Shown here: positions 48,896 to 61,297 of the stretch, in pieces
Layout of the letters: each line of letters opens with the position of its first letter
Numbering within the stretch: position 1 is the first letter of the stretch
From: Triplophysa rosa
Taxonomy: Eukaryota > Chordata > Actinopteri > Cypriniformes > Nemacheilidae
NCBI RefSeq assembly: GCF_024868665.1
Contig: NC_079898.1
Span: 18,906,403 to 18,970,402 of the forward strand
DNA length: 64,000 nucleotides
Reading direction: 5' to 3'
Program-made: the position numbers and the translations under genes
Notes under the pieces: generated by a model
What the model saw: only the letters and a program-made list of their open reading frames with translations
Told to the model about the DNA's origin: nothing
The model's database searches: none

Positions 48896-49954
48896 AAGTT
48901 AAATTGCTCTGAGAAGCCACATTCACACTGATACAAAACAACAACAGCGGTCTTATGTTAGACCCCAGAGGCCCGTGCCAGAGACTCTCGTAAACGTGAA
49001 CGCTTCTTTGAGGCTCTGCCCGAATAATTCCACCAAAATGAATGCAGAAATCTACTGCACCTCAAGCCTTCTCATTACACTGCAATTTAGACACTTAATA
49101 CCACAATCATTATACCGGGTGGAGGAGTGAGACGGATTTAAACAAGAGGAAAGGAAACATTACAGAGGGGCTGCTAAGCCTGAGTCAAGTGCATCAGTTC
49201 TAAAACATTGCGCCGCATTTTATAGGCATGAGTGATGCACATTTAAGCATCAACCCCCGCGTTTCACTTCTACGCATCTGCCTGGGGTCTTACGAGGCCC
49301 TAAACGCTCACAGCAAGCGAATATATCACAGAGTACAATCGCACATTGCAGTTTTGATCTCACAAAGGCAATCCATTTCGCCTCCATGCAAACGAACTGA
49401 CGCTTTTAATGTGGGAATGCTCAGCTTAGCCGCTGTCATTTCATACTTTTGTGCTCTTGGCAGGGCTGCGTTTTTCCCCTCAGGTCAGAGCTGGAGCTCT
49501 CTCAGTTCTCCGCCCATTCACAGTTCACTTTGCCCTGACGTCTCCTTGCAGGATTTCTAATTTGAAATGAAAACACTTAAGAGTAGCTTATGGCTCACCC
49601 AGGGCCCTCTGTTGTGTCACATGAAAACAATTGCCTGGTGTCCCAGCAGAATTTTCTATTACATGTTTTTTGCAGTTTCTGGAAAATAACGGCAAAACAA
49701 AAACATAAAAGAGATGGCAGCTATTAAAAGAGCACAATGTAAAAGTTTATGTGCATCAGAGCTGCTGTGATGACATTAATATAGGCAGAAGAAAAGAGGA
49801 GAAAAAAATCAAGAAGAGAGAATTCTTCTGTTGGGTCTGTGTTAAATGTCAGACTGTGAAATAAAATGTAAAATAAAAAAAATCTGGAAAAATACTTGAG
49901 TTGTAATGAATGAGCCTCTAGCTGATTTTGAATGGTTCTTTACTGTAGCTGTAA
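48894..49954. other. gene-free tract, possibly conserved in part
   Basis: 49200-49560 is relatively GC-balanced and holds an open frame of 110 codons without recognisable motifs. It could be conserved noncoding DNA or chance. Confidence 0.25.
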
Positions 49955-50455
49955 ATTGGACCCGAACCCGAAGAGACCCGTGATTGTGCTACACAGACCC
50001 GACCCGGACCCGTCCAATATTTTGAAAGTTGGACCCGAACCTGTTAAGACCCGAGAAATGCCATAAATTTACTACCCGGACCCGACTATTATTTGAAAGT
50101 TAGACCCGAACCCGGCCGGAAAGACACAGACCCTGGACCCGATCAGCACAAATTCCACAGCAAAATGCTGTTAAATCTATAAAGTAGTTTTTGTATTACC
50201 TACTACTCCCTCGTACCGGATTGTGATGCAATCCTCATTGCTAATGTGGTATCCATGTTATTCCTTTCTTGCCGATTGAACGAACGTGCTCAACTCTTTC
50301 CACGCCATTGAAAAGTTATCTAGTCATTTAAAATGCAACGGTTCCCTGCCAAAGACGAGTTATTACGGCAATCGGTGTTTGTAATGGCTAACCAATATAG
50401 ACCCGAACCCGTACGGGTCCCGGGTCGGGTCTCGGGTCCTCCGTGAAGACCTCCA
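49955..50455. repeat. GACCCG-rich repeat unit
   Basis: GACCCGAACCCG and GACCCGACCCGG motifs cluster at 49960-50135. Similar and inverted ones (ACCCGAACCCGTACGGGTCC, GGGTCGGGTCTCGGGTCC) lie at 50400-50440, with AT-rich DNA between. The paired ends suggest a non-autonomous DNA element, but the termini are not clear. Confidence 0.55.
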
Positions 50456-50749
50456 AGCTGTATCTGTAATGGACATCTGGTAATCACAATTTTATTTTTG
50501 TCAGGGGCATTTTGAATGAGAATACCTACATTTTCAATCAAATTACAGGCTAAAATTCATTCGATAAAAAATAATTTTATTAAATAAATATTCCAATTAA
50601 ATTATTTAATGACTGTGGTAATTGAACTTGAAATATGTTTAGTCAGTTGACAAAAATATACAAAAACAGGAATAATAAAACATAAACTTGTGTGACAAAT
50701 GTCTTGATAATTGTCTTAATAAATTCAAATAATTGTCGGAGCCGACATA

Positions 50750-50893
50750 TATCGCGGTTGCGCTTCGGGTGACCCGGGTTCAGTTCCCGTCTCATGGTCC
50801 TTTCCTGATCCCACCCCCTTCTCACTCCCACTTCGCTTCCTCTCACTGCTCTGTACAAATAAAGGCAAAAATGCCAAAAAGAAATCTTTAAAA
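50750..50893 (+). mobile_element. tRNA-derived SINE
   Basis: GACCCGGGTTCAGTTCCCGT fits a Pol III B box. It is followed by a CT-rich body and a tail AATAAAGGCAAAAATGCCAA ending in A-rich sequence, typical of fish tRNA SINEs. The A-box half is degraded. Confidence 0.65.
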
Positions 50894-51425
50894 ACAAATA
50901 AATTCAGATAATTGCTCATCTTGTCATCACAGTTCCACATCCTGTGGGCTATAGCCAATGAAATTTTAATTCTCTCATAAATTACACAGAACGCCACTCA
51001 AACTTCAAAATTGTGATCTGTGCTGTTCTCAACCAGATGAAGTCACAAATATATTTTGTGATAACAGAGTTCATCCATCAGCAGATGTCACTGATGCCTT
51101 TAAATGTCCACGCATACGTTTTACCATGCGCACATACAGACCAGTGGCCCATGTGTTCTGCACTTCTGATGTGTATCACTGCGGTGACACTCCAAGATGA
51201 CATCATCAAGAGTGATGGGTTTAAATACATCTTGTCATCACACTCCACCCTACTATATCTGTCCCCATGGTGACTGCAAGTTCAGTTAAGGCAGATTAGG
51301 AACACTCATCTCTGGCTAAGACAGTGTGTACATACTTGTGTGATTACTGAACATTACAGAGATTTAAACCAGGGTTCAAAACCAAACTTTAGGAACTCCC
51401 CCAAAGGGTGAAAGAATAACACCTC

Positions 51426-51507
51426 TCACACACACACACACACGCACACACACACGCACACACACACGCACACACGCATGCACGCACGCACGCACACACG
51501 CACACAC
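51426..51507. repeat. (CA)n/(CACG)n microsatellite
   Basis: About 80 bp of CA dinucleotides with regular CG interruptions. It generates a spurious Cys/Val-rich frame on the minus strand (51426-51782). Confidence 0.97.
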
Positions 51508-52729
51508 CTTCTGTGTGTGAGCACTAAGGAATAACAGCTCAAGGTTTCTTCACTCAAAATTCCCAGCAGAGGATCAGAGTTCATCACCATGGTTACACAC
51601 ATACACACAGAAGGACAACCCTCCAGAGTGCTGTTATGAGGTTTTAACCACAACCAGGCATCTGGCACTGATATCAGATCAGATGAAACCAGAGTGTTAC
51701 AGTGGTGATAAGAATTGATCCTGTGTAATGCAATACAGTTATCCAGAGAGACACGCAGCATGCCACTGATGCATACACACAAACAGTGTATTTATACTCA
51801 GAGATGATTATTTGGTCATTGAGAGAGAAACGCTGCAGGGTCTCAGGTGGATATATGTAAATACACATGAAGAAATATACCATACCAACATGTGTTCTTG
51901 AGTTATGACGGATTCATTCCCCCCCCAAGAATGTATCACTTCCATTTACAATTAAATACTTCATTGGTCTGTCAATCGATCATGCAAAACATCTAACTCC
52001 GCAACCACTATCATCACTGATCAAAGATGTGAAAGAGAGTGAGTTGGCCGAATACAAATTGTTGCATCACAATCTACTCAATTGTTTGCGAAAGCATTAT
52101 GATTCTTTGTGCTTTTAAGAACCTGGTTAGTTTCAGGCACAGTTTCTCTGTCAGCACGAGTTGGCGGTAAGTCCTAGACCCTAAACGCTGTCTTTGCCAG
52201 CACATGTGAATCTTTAGTGCAGTTGGAGCGGTAGTCTCAGGCCCCACACCACTTCAGTCAGAAATAATCAAGCCATTTTAATAGCATTCATATCTAATGA
52301 ATTAATCACATCCCCTCGCTCCACTTCCTGCCTTCGGCTTTCCTTGAATGCAAATCAGTTTCGAACGACTCCACACTTTGCCCTACAGATGTAGTGAAAA
52401 GGCGTGGGGAACTCTGTTTGGTCAAAACATTGTGCAGGATGTTATCAGGAGGTTGCATTGCTCAGCTCTGGTTCACTGCAGAGTGATTGTGGTGTAACAA
52501 AAGTTTGATTGGGACTTTAATCATGTTTCCGCAGGCTGAGAGCGATTTTGGGGTGTATTAGGAGTTGCTGTGGTGAGAAAGCATCTCCTGAGCATGTAAA
52601 TGTATTGTAAAAGTAAACAAATGTCACACAGGTTGGTTTGGTTTGGCTGTGCAATTAACGTTTTTTAAAGCACTGCTAAATTTTGTAGTGACCAGTTACA
52701 TCAGATTTTTTTTAATCGGCACCGACTGC
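51508..52729. other. gene-free tract
   Basis: No exon recognised; 52120-52560 is repeat-poor and less AT-rich than its flanks. Confidence 0.3.
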
Positions 52730-52734
52730 TTAAA

Positions 52735-53040
52735 ATGCTTAAATCAAAATGCTGGAACAATCAATTGAGAATATTTATTTATTTGAGATTATATATTTTC
52801 ATTATAAGGGTCATTACACTGTATTCTCAAAAAAAGAAAAACTCTCAAACATTTTGTAAAACTTAGATTTTCATATTCATTTATACAATGCTGGAACATC
52901 AATTCCTTTGCTTAGTGGTCTCATTTTTCTGATCTTTGATAGCATAAAATCTATGAAAAATGAATATATTTCATAAAATGCCACAAAATCTGTGGCCTTC
53001 CTGGATCCATCTTGCCCCCCCCATTTTGTAGAAATTTATT
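52735..53040 (-). repeat. decayed inverted copy of the hAT-type element
   Basis: ACAATGCTGGAACATCAATT, TAGTGGTCTCATTTTTCTGA, TTTCATAAAATGCCACAAAA and TCTGTGGCC match the reverse complement of the interior of 36935-37208. The termini are not recognisable. Confidence 0.65.
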
Positions 53041-54227
53041 GACAAATTGATCCAGAACTTTCAGAATGATCTTAGCTACAATCTACATTCTTACCTATAA
53101 AATATTTTGAAAATGACCTCATTAAAAATTTTTATTTCTCCAAGCAAGTTTAGGAGAAACACCTTAAGTTGATAAATGAAACACAGGTTACAATTAAATC
53201 TAATGAATTCAATGAAAGTCCCTTTAAGCACCTCATACTCTGCGTCTCCCTGCGACCATTCGACCTGGGTGTTCTTGCTTATCGCCAGATAAACAAATGT
53301 GTCTTTTGAGAGAAGAACATTTCAACGCATTTCTAATTTAAGCACCGTACTGTAAATTACAGCTTCTAAGGAGAGTGAATCAGGGTGAAAAACTACAGCC
53401 TTATCTTTCAGACTTTTTGAAATACTATCAGAAGCAGGTCCAGAGTATTGTTCTCATGGTAGGTGAATCCCTCAGAGGGATGCAGCTCCACGCCTGCAGA
53501 GCCAGCGCGGTGCACAGATTGTTCAAGATCCCTGAATAAAAACAGATGTGCGTGGCCTGACGGGCAATCCAAATAATTCTCCGTAATCTGTACGTCCAAC
53601 ATCCTTCACGCGGGCCTTGACATCTGGCTTGGCAGCAGAGCAACGGACTCCATTCAAATGCACGGACACACAGCTTTCCAGCGCAGATTAGCTTTACGTC
53701 GAAAGCATAAACTTTTATTCGTCTATTTGTCTTTCGGGATATCCCCGATGTGTCATTACTTTAGTTGTAAAGTTCCGCTTGACATGTTCTTCTTTTCCAG
53801 ATAGAAATGGGGAAAACCGTTCTTGAATGGGACTTATTAAAATGAGCCTTCTAGCGCATTTGGGCGCAGACTCGAGATGCTTGTTTGCCCTCTGAAAGCA
53901 AACTCCCTGCCGTACGCACGGCCCGGCATGAGAGAAGAGCGGGGGAAAGGAAAGTACATAGCATACGTTTCTCCCGTTCCCCCGGGGATAATTATCCAAC
54001 AGCAGTGGTGTTACCAGTATGATTGGCTTGTGATTTGTGCAGAAACAGCCACCATGGGTGGATTGGGTCAGCCAGGAGACAAATGTCTTGGATTAACTCT
54101 TGCTATGCACGACAAAATGAGGCCACAAGTTCATCAAATTGTGAAATTGTGTTCCTTGTTCATAATGAGACTTGTGGCAAGTGTTGTTCGGTTAGGCCCA
54201 GATATGGTGCTCTTGGAATGTCACTTA
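53041..54227. other. gene-free tract
   Basis: 53400-54230 holds several overlapping frames on both strands, none with a recognisable family or supported splice sites. Confidence 0.3.
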
Positions 54228-54432
54228 AAGGGATAGTTCACCCAAAAATGAAATTCGGTGATCATTTATTCACCCTCTTGTCATTTTGAACCTGTATAAC
54301 TTTCTTTCTTCTGCAGAACACAAAAGTACTAACATCCTCTAAAATATTTGTTATAAAGTGATACAGGTTTGAAATGACAAGAGGGTGAGTAAATCATGAC
54401 ATCATTTTTATTTTTGGGTGAACTATCACTAA
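54228..54432. mobile_element. foldback MITE, GGGATAGTTCACCC family, short copy
   Basis: AAAGGGATAGTTCACCCAAA at the left, TTTTTGGGTGAACTATCACT at the right; CACCCTCTTGTCATTT pairs with AAATGACAAGAGGGTG. The internal region is deleted relative to 30719. Confidence 0.9.
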
Positions 54433-54485
54433 GTTCACAAAAAAGAATGATCAATGATCATACTAAATACCAAGCCTAAATTAAC

Positions 54486-54600
54486 AACACCGGACACGAC
54501 ATGACGCGTCGCATCCAGTGTGGACAAAATTTAAAATGATAATGGGTTCTAATGTATTTCTAATGTCTTTTGTCGTGTCGCGTCCGGTGTAGACACGGTG
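54486..54600. mobile_element. small inverted-repeat element, ACACCGGACRCGAC ends
   Basis: ACACCGGACACGACATGACG at the left and GTCGTGTCGCGTCCGGTGTA at the right are imperfect inverse complements about 80 bp apart. Likely a small MITE. Confidence 0.55.
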
Positions 54601-56751
54601 AAAGAGATCAAAACAATCAAATCAGAAATGGATCGTGTCAATGCATGTATTAAATCTTTCCATCTATAGAACTGGACACTTTCCGGTAGCCATCGCCTCA
54701 GGCTGTACACAAAGAAAAGGTTTATTGCTCAAAAGTTGCTCTTTTAAGTTCTCCGTCGTGTTTCACTGAAGTATCATTTTTGTCTCAGATGTTTCTCCTA
54801 AGATTGCCAGTACAAACAGCTAAAAATTTGACAAATGTTAAAATACTGTATATAGACAATACAAGAGAATGGAGCATACATTTTCTAGCTAAAATAATCC
54901 GCTCTAGGATAAAAATTGAGTTTTGATTGCTGAGTTGGCATAAGTGAGCTCAGATTGTGACATTTTTGAGATCTTTTCTGAAACTACAGGGAAGATGCAA
55001 AACTTCTTGTCTCTCTTTTTTTTTTAGAAACATTTGAGATGCAGGACACATAAGCAAAAGTTCCTGTTTGTTCTATTTGGAGATGTAATACAGATATCAC
55101 GAGATCTCATTTGTCATTTTTTCTCTCTCATGAGCATCGTCAGTGTTTTGTCTCTGAACAGCAGGTTATGAGCAATAACAAGTAATAATTTTTTCATTAT
55201 GCCTAAATCCTAAAAAAAAATGATGCATTTACCGCAAAGCAGCGGCGTCATTTGTTGGTCAAAGTGAGTCATCAAGCGACCTGAAGTCAGCGGTGTAGGT
55301 TTGGAGCGGACAGGCCGAGCGCGGGGAGCGCGTGTGAGAGGTCCATTCCACCCTTGGCAGGCCACGGTGCGCCACCACAGAGCTGGCTATAACTCCAGCT
55401 CATTTCCTCATAACTGAAATACATTAATACACATTTCAACACCTTCCCTCTGCCTGTCATGGCTGATGAATTACTAACGCTAGCTTATCAGATAACATGA
55501 AAAAGGAAAAACAGTCACATTAACCGTGTTTTCTTTGAGATTTAAAATTTTTCGCAGACCCTGAAAAGTTACGCTGTAATGAGCCATTATGAACGATTTC
55601 CCCACAGGAGAAAAGCAATACCGTATTGGGATCCAGCTATAGTGAATAATGGAAGTCAAAAGAGCTACGTGAAAAAAGGCACAATATCAATAAAAAACAA
55701 CGTCATTGTGTTGAAGCTACAATATATAGAGTTTGTTTTTGTGATAAAATTTGACATGTATTTTCTGTTCTGCATGATCTACAGTAAAACACGCACCTCG
55801 AGTTGACCCCCGTGTAGCATTTTAGGGCAACACTTGGCTGCTGTACGAATCAGGTGGATGGTTAACCGTCGGGCTGACTGATTGGATGAGACAGGTTGCA
55901 TCTGCTACAAATTTTCCCAGCTTGAAAATGCACATGCAAAGCTAGCCTGGAAGTGTAGACTCTGACAGAATGGGCTGTGTGTTTTGAACGTGGGCCAAAG
56001 AAACAAAAACTGCATTCTGGCTTTGGGGTTAAAACTGTACTTGGTATAATTTGCCCCACAGCTGAGCACAAGTCAAAGTTTGTATAAAAACGTCCATATC
56101 CTGATCATTAAAGAGCCAAGTCACATTCTGGCTAATACACAAACTTGTGTATTTCTGAAATTGCACTGCAAATTGCATCTAAAATGCGGTTAGGAAGCAC
56201 TAAAGGCTATTTGTCTGAAACAAAACATTGCAGAAGTGTGCTTGTTTTACAGAAAAAAATTTGAAATGTTCAGAAATCAGAAAGCTATTTTTTAAACGCC
56301 TGCAGGTGTCTCATTTTAACCAGCCACACCTGACCTAAACCGGACCCTGAATGTCTGCCAGAAGCCACCTGATTTACAATTCATGGCCGCAGAGCGCTCA
56401 CTGAAGTCAAACAGCGGAGAGTTTCCATGGAAATGTGGGAGTTTAACAACTCTCTGTGAGAAATCCAGGTGGCTGGTCTCTATATGTCCACACAGTGCCT
56501 ACTGTATATTGGGGAAGCAGTACATGGAACAGGGGCCACAGGAAACACAGCGACATGGCTGAGGGACACACTGAACTGCGTGTGTATCCAATCTAACTGA
56601 CACAGTTCACTATGTCATTGTGTGCAGTCCAGAAAAATATATTTTATAGGGCAATGCAATTTTTCTGTTTTATGTGTTACACTGTAAATTCCTTCCTGCT
56701 TTGGCTGCATTCAGCATCCTTATTCTACCATTTAGAATGTACACTTACTAA
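54601..56751. other. gene-free tract
   Basis: No exon or repeat family recognised. 55240-55390 is locally GC-rich. Confidence 0.3.
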
Positions 56752-57003
56752 AAGGCATAGTTCACCCAAAGTTAAAATTCTGTCATCATTTATTCACCCT
56801 TATGTCATTCAAAACTGGTAAATTACTCTTTCTTCTGTGGCACAGGAAAGAAGATATTTTGAGAAATGTCCAAATACCGGAAGTCAATGTGGCACATTTT
56901 TCAAAATATTTTCTTTTGTGTTCTGTGGAGGAAAGAAATTTGGAATGACATGAGGGTGAATAAATGATGACAGAATTTTAATTTCTGGGTGAACTATCTC
57001 TTT
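56752..57003. mobile_element. foldback MITE, GGGATAGTTCACCC family
   Basis: CATAGTTCACCCAAAGTTAA at the left pairs with TTTCTGGGTGAACTATCTCT at the right, with ATTCTGTCATCATTTATTCA and TGAATAAATGATGACAGAAT as inner arms. Confidence 0.9.
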
Positions 57004-57063
57004 ACTGCATCCAATATTTAACTAGACAATCCATACAGTACAATCTTTACTTACAGTTTTTCA

Positions 57064-57382
57064 AATGATAGTTCAATTAAAATATGCTGTCATCATTTAC
57101 TCACCCTCTTTTCATTTTAAACCTGTATGACTTTCTTTCTCCTGCAGAACACAAAAGAAGAAATTTTGAAGAATGTTGTAAATCGAACAGCGGCGGGACC
57201 CATTCACTTGCATTGGTTTTGTGTCCATACAATAGAAGTGAATGGATGCCGGAGCTGTTTGGTTACCAACTTCAAAATATCTTCTTTTGTGTTCTGCGGA
57301 AGAAAGAAAGTCTTACAGGTTCAAAATGACAAGAGGGTAAATGATGACATAATTTTCATTTTTTGGTGAACTTTCCCTTTAA
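57064..57382. mobile_element. foldback MITE, GGGATAGTTCACCC family, adjacent copy
   Basis: Only 60 bp from the previous copy. GCTGTCATCATTTACTCACC at the left pairs with GGGTAAATGATGACATAATT at the right, and the internal hairpin includes TTGCATTGGTTTTGTGTCCA. The frames at 57084-57369 lie wholly inside the repeat. Confidence 0.88.
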
Positions 57383-58683
57383 TGCAAATTCCACCCGTTA
57401 TAAAACCATTCACTTCATACAGCGCAATAAAACAACTCTTTTTAAAAAGTCCACTATCCTTACAAACAAATACACAAATGTTTTTATAATCCATCCAGCA
57501 AATGCACATTGAGAAACAAGGGATTTGCTGTATATTGCAAAAGACAACAGGAAATCACCTGCAAGGTAAGGTCACGCTGCATGACAGTAGTGTGTGTGCA
57601 TTCCTCCCTGTGAAATTGAGCATAACTGCACACTGTTCTCTTTAGTAAAAATGTTCCCTGGACTCGACTAATTTCATAATTGGTGGAAATGATGCATGTC
57701 ACAAGATGTATTTTTTCTGCCTTTTACATAAAGCCTTAAACATAAATTGTTGATGAACTGCCCTTGATTTTTTGTAATGCGGAGTTCATGTGATCTCAGT
57801 TGTCGGCGCTTTGCAAAAGAAAAGAAAACTTTTTCATTTTCAGCTGCACTCAGTTAATCGAATCATCATTTTTATATGCATACGCTTTATCTAATAGCAA
57901 AAGCATGCTTTTAGAATAAATGGTGCATTGAGTATGGTATGACGCCATACATTAAATATAGATAAAAATCATTGAAGAGTGTCTGAAATTTGGCCACATT
58001 CAGATCACAAAAACTCTTAAAAAGCTTTTTTCATCTTTAACATATACTGTAAACTGTGTGTCGATCTGTTAACAATTGACTAGAAAATCCAAGATATAAG
58101 TTCATGGCAGTCTGTATCTACCCAGAAGTCCTGAGAGTCATGCACATTTAAAAACTAAAAATACCTATCATGGTAAATTAACCATCCAAAAACCCCCTCT
58201 CCTCATCCCCCTTCATAACTTGATCACTTCAAACATCCATTCACGAATGGGCTGAGGTGCAGGGTCTGATTGGGGGCGGTATACTGTGTTTGGAAATGGT
58301 GTGGATTCACCTACGCTCAATTACCTGGGCTTCTTCCCCTCTCGTACTGATTCAGTCAGCCGAATCTGCAATCAATTTCAGTCCGGCGTGATTGGCATGC
58401 GCATAGAGTAGCTGGAATTAGGCCCCAGTTTAAATGATTAATGTTTTTCTAAGGCCCTGTGTGTATCTGTGCGTACGTATTTGTGCATATGCGTGTGTAA
58501 CACAGCCAGGCAAAGTGGGAGGCATCTGCTCCGATATTGGGAATGTCCACATTACACAAAGACGCCCAGAGAGTCTCAATGAACTCTAATAATGTCTCGG
58601 GAGAGACTCATTATTACCTGCATTCACCCTGAACTGCTCCGCACCAGAGAATGAGAAGAGTCAGTTACAGCGGAACGACTGAC
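57383..58683. other. gene-free tract with a repeat-free block
   Basis: 58210-58450 is unique and compositionally balanced, with CTCAATTACCTGGG, GCAATCAATTTC and AATGATTAATG homeodomain-like sites. Possibly conserved regulatory DNA; not demonstrated. Confidence 0.25.
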
Positions 58684-58709
58684 CCCACACACACACACAC
58701 ACACACACA
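58684..58709. repeat. (CA)n microsatellite
   Basis: About 26 bp of CA dinucleotides. Confidence 0.95.
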
Positions 58710-59578
58710 TGCAAATACACTTTAAATTTACCTCTCACAAGTGGGATGTACGTCATTATATGCCTGGGAGCATTTTAACATTGTGATTTAGGAGGTGTGG
58801 TTCCTTACTGGGTTTGTCTAAATACATGCGCTCCTAGCTCTGATTGTTTGCTATTTGTGCAGAACTGTACACAAAAAAGACAGATGTGAACAAAGATGTA
58901 TGAGGCATTATATAAGTGATGGCAGCATGTGACATTTTCTTCCACGTGTGAACATTAATCTCATCAGCTCCTGCCCACAGGTGCAACCGGACAGTTTCCT
59001 GGCCTGGGAAGGAATAAGGTAATGTCCCCGCGGAGAATGTTAAGATGACAACGGCAAGCAGTAAAACATTTACGCTCGGTTAGCTTTTCTAACTGGAAAC
59101 CCGATACAACAGTTTCCTTTTCTCTGGAGCTGCTTGTTTACAAAAACATTTATGCGAATCCGAGCTCCCAAATGTACAGTTATTCAAATGAAGCCCCTTT
59201 CCAGCACGACTGTCGCTCGACTCACATACACACATTATCTGCCTGAAGGCTTGTCTGTAGATGTGTGCCATCTATAACACTTCCACATCTCCCCCTCAAC
59301 TTTCAGCTCTCTTGTTGGGAAATAGCTATATTTTTTTAAATGTAGCCGGCCATCCCAGGTAAAAAGTGCATTACGTACACTTTCATAGTGTCAAGTGCTT
59401 TCAAGTGCTCTATTGTCACACATTAATTTTCTACTCTAATATACTAAAAATATTGCCTTTTTTTCTCTCAGAATAACACCGTTGAGTACACTTAGATCTT
59501 CTTGCATGTAAGTTTATCTTAAGAAGTAATAAAACCCTTTTTACATTAAGTACAAAATTAGTGCGAAAATAGATAACT
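58710..59578. other. gene-free tract
   Basis: Nothing recognised. Confidence 0.3.
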
Positions 59579-59898
59579 TTAAAGGGATAGTTCACCCAAA
59601 ACTTAAAATTCTGTCATCATTTACTTGCTTGCCATTTCAATCCTCTGTGACTTTCTACTGCAGAACACAAAAGAAGATATTTTGAAGAATATTGGTAACC
59701 AAACAATGGCGGTACCCATTCACTTGCATTGGTTTTGTGTCCATACAACAAAGGTGAGTGGTTACCGCCGTTGTTTGGTTACCGACATTCTTCAAAATAT
59801 CTTCTTATGTGTCCTGAAGAAGAAAGTCATACAGGTTTGAAATGACAAGATGGTGAGTAAATGATGAAAGAACGTTCATTTTAGGTTGAATTATCACT
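59579..59898. mobile_element. foldback MITE, GGGATAGTTCACCC family
   Basis: AAAGGGATAGTTCACCCAAA at the left, with the same internal hairpin as 35155 and 57064 (AACACAAAAGAAGATATTTT / AAAATATCTTCTTATGTGTC). The right end is slightly eroded. The open frame 59625-59840 is inside it. Confidence 0.9.
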
Positions 59899-61106
59899 CT
59901 TAAGTATATTTAAGTGTATTATAGTTCACTTTTTTTCTACCTTGGATTAAAAATGAAAACCGTAAAATGGAACAGATGCCTCTGCACCAGGTCACCTAGA
60001 AAGTAATGTCAAACCTGAACGACAATACAGTGTGGTTAGAAACTTATGACAGGTTGCCAAACACAATACATTGTCCATTACCTATATACTCAATGCATAC
60101 TATAAACTGAACATTCACAATAAATTGTCTGTGCACTGCACATCAAACATCGCCTCTGTACTGTGCAGGTTAACAGATGTCTGCAAAGGAAAGACATGCC
60201 GTTTTTTCATGGTTAATCCATGTTTGTCTAAGCAAGAAACCATCAGTGTTGATTCCTGCTATTTGAGGCCAGAGCTGGCATGCTTTAATGGGAAATGAGG
60301 TCACACTTAGGTCATGTGGTGGGACAGAGATTCAGTCTCTCTCTCCTTCTGTTTCGTTGTTGGTTACTTTGTGCAATACAGAAGCCTATGGCTTCAAAGT
60401 GGGCACTTTATAAGCCTAATAAAGTTTTATACTGTATGTATTTACAGACCACAACCTATTTAAAAAAAAACAGCTTACCAACGAACAAATCAGTAATCAG
60501 CAGGCTTCTCTGAGCTGCAGGCCATGAAGGACATTGTCCCTGTGAGGTTCATTTATCATGAACGTTTGTTGCTCAGATCTAACGGAGGCCTGAAATCAAT
60601 TACAGAGCGCTCCACAACATTGACTTTTAAAGCTCGTATCACTGTTCCCGACTGTATTTCATATCTTAAATTGCTGCCATGATATATAAGGCCGAGAGCA
60701 GGCCAGCAGTTATTTTATTAACATCATTATTTGCGAAACTGAAATTCGTCCCAGTTTCTGATCTTATTTTACTATGCTGATTGTGTTTCAGCCCCTGCAG
60801 ACATAATGCCCTTCATTCCTTTAATCCAACCAAGTTAAAAATACACCCTGGTATATTTCGGTAATTTGCATGGTTCAAAGGACAAAAACTACAGGACAAA
60901 AAAGGTTTTTGACAGTTTACTTTGGGAGAAATTTCGACACTTACAGTGAGCCTGCTAAAGTCGTCTGCTGGAGGAGGAAATAAGGAACTGTACTATTGTA
61001 ACTATATGTTTGCATGTCTGAATGAATAAAAAGCGTTCTATGATCATACATTGATGTTTACATATAATATGCTTTGACGGTTTGATTGGACGCACATGCC
61101 TGACCC
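59899..61106. other. gene-free tract
   Basis: No exon recognised; 60535-60790 is repeat-free and could be conserved noncoding sequence. Confidence 0.25.
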
Positions 61107-61297
61107 GAAGTTAAAAGAACAGTTCACGCAAAAATAAAAATCCTGTCATCATTTACTCACCCTCAAGTTATTCCAAATCTGTGTAAATTTCTTTGTTCTG
61201 ATGAACACAGAGAAAGATATTTGGACGAATACTTGTAACTAAACAGTTCTTGGACCCCATTGACTACCATAGTAGGAAAAATTACAATGGTAGTCTA
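61107..61297 (+). repeat. 5' part of GGGATAGTTCACCC MITE
   Basis: ACAGTTCACGCAAAAATAAA, TCCTGTCATCATTTACTCAC and ACAGTTCTTGGACCCCATTG match the left and central parts of the copy at 30719; the right arm is lost. Confidence 0.8.

Noticed and set aside
49228..49560. 110-codon open frame
   Set aside because: No motif recognised; the balanced base composition alone explains the lack of stops.
51426..51782. Minus-strand frame ending in a Cys/Val repeat
   Set aside because: Produced by the (CA)n microsatellite; no other protein-like feature.
53877..54236. 119-codon open frame
   Set aside because: Runs into a MITE at its 3' end and overlaps opposite-strand frames; no homology recognised.
57084..57369. 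Two overlapping ~80-codon frames
   Set aside because: Both lie wholly inside a foldback MITE; the same peptide fragments recur at 59625-59840 in another copy.
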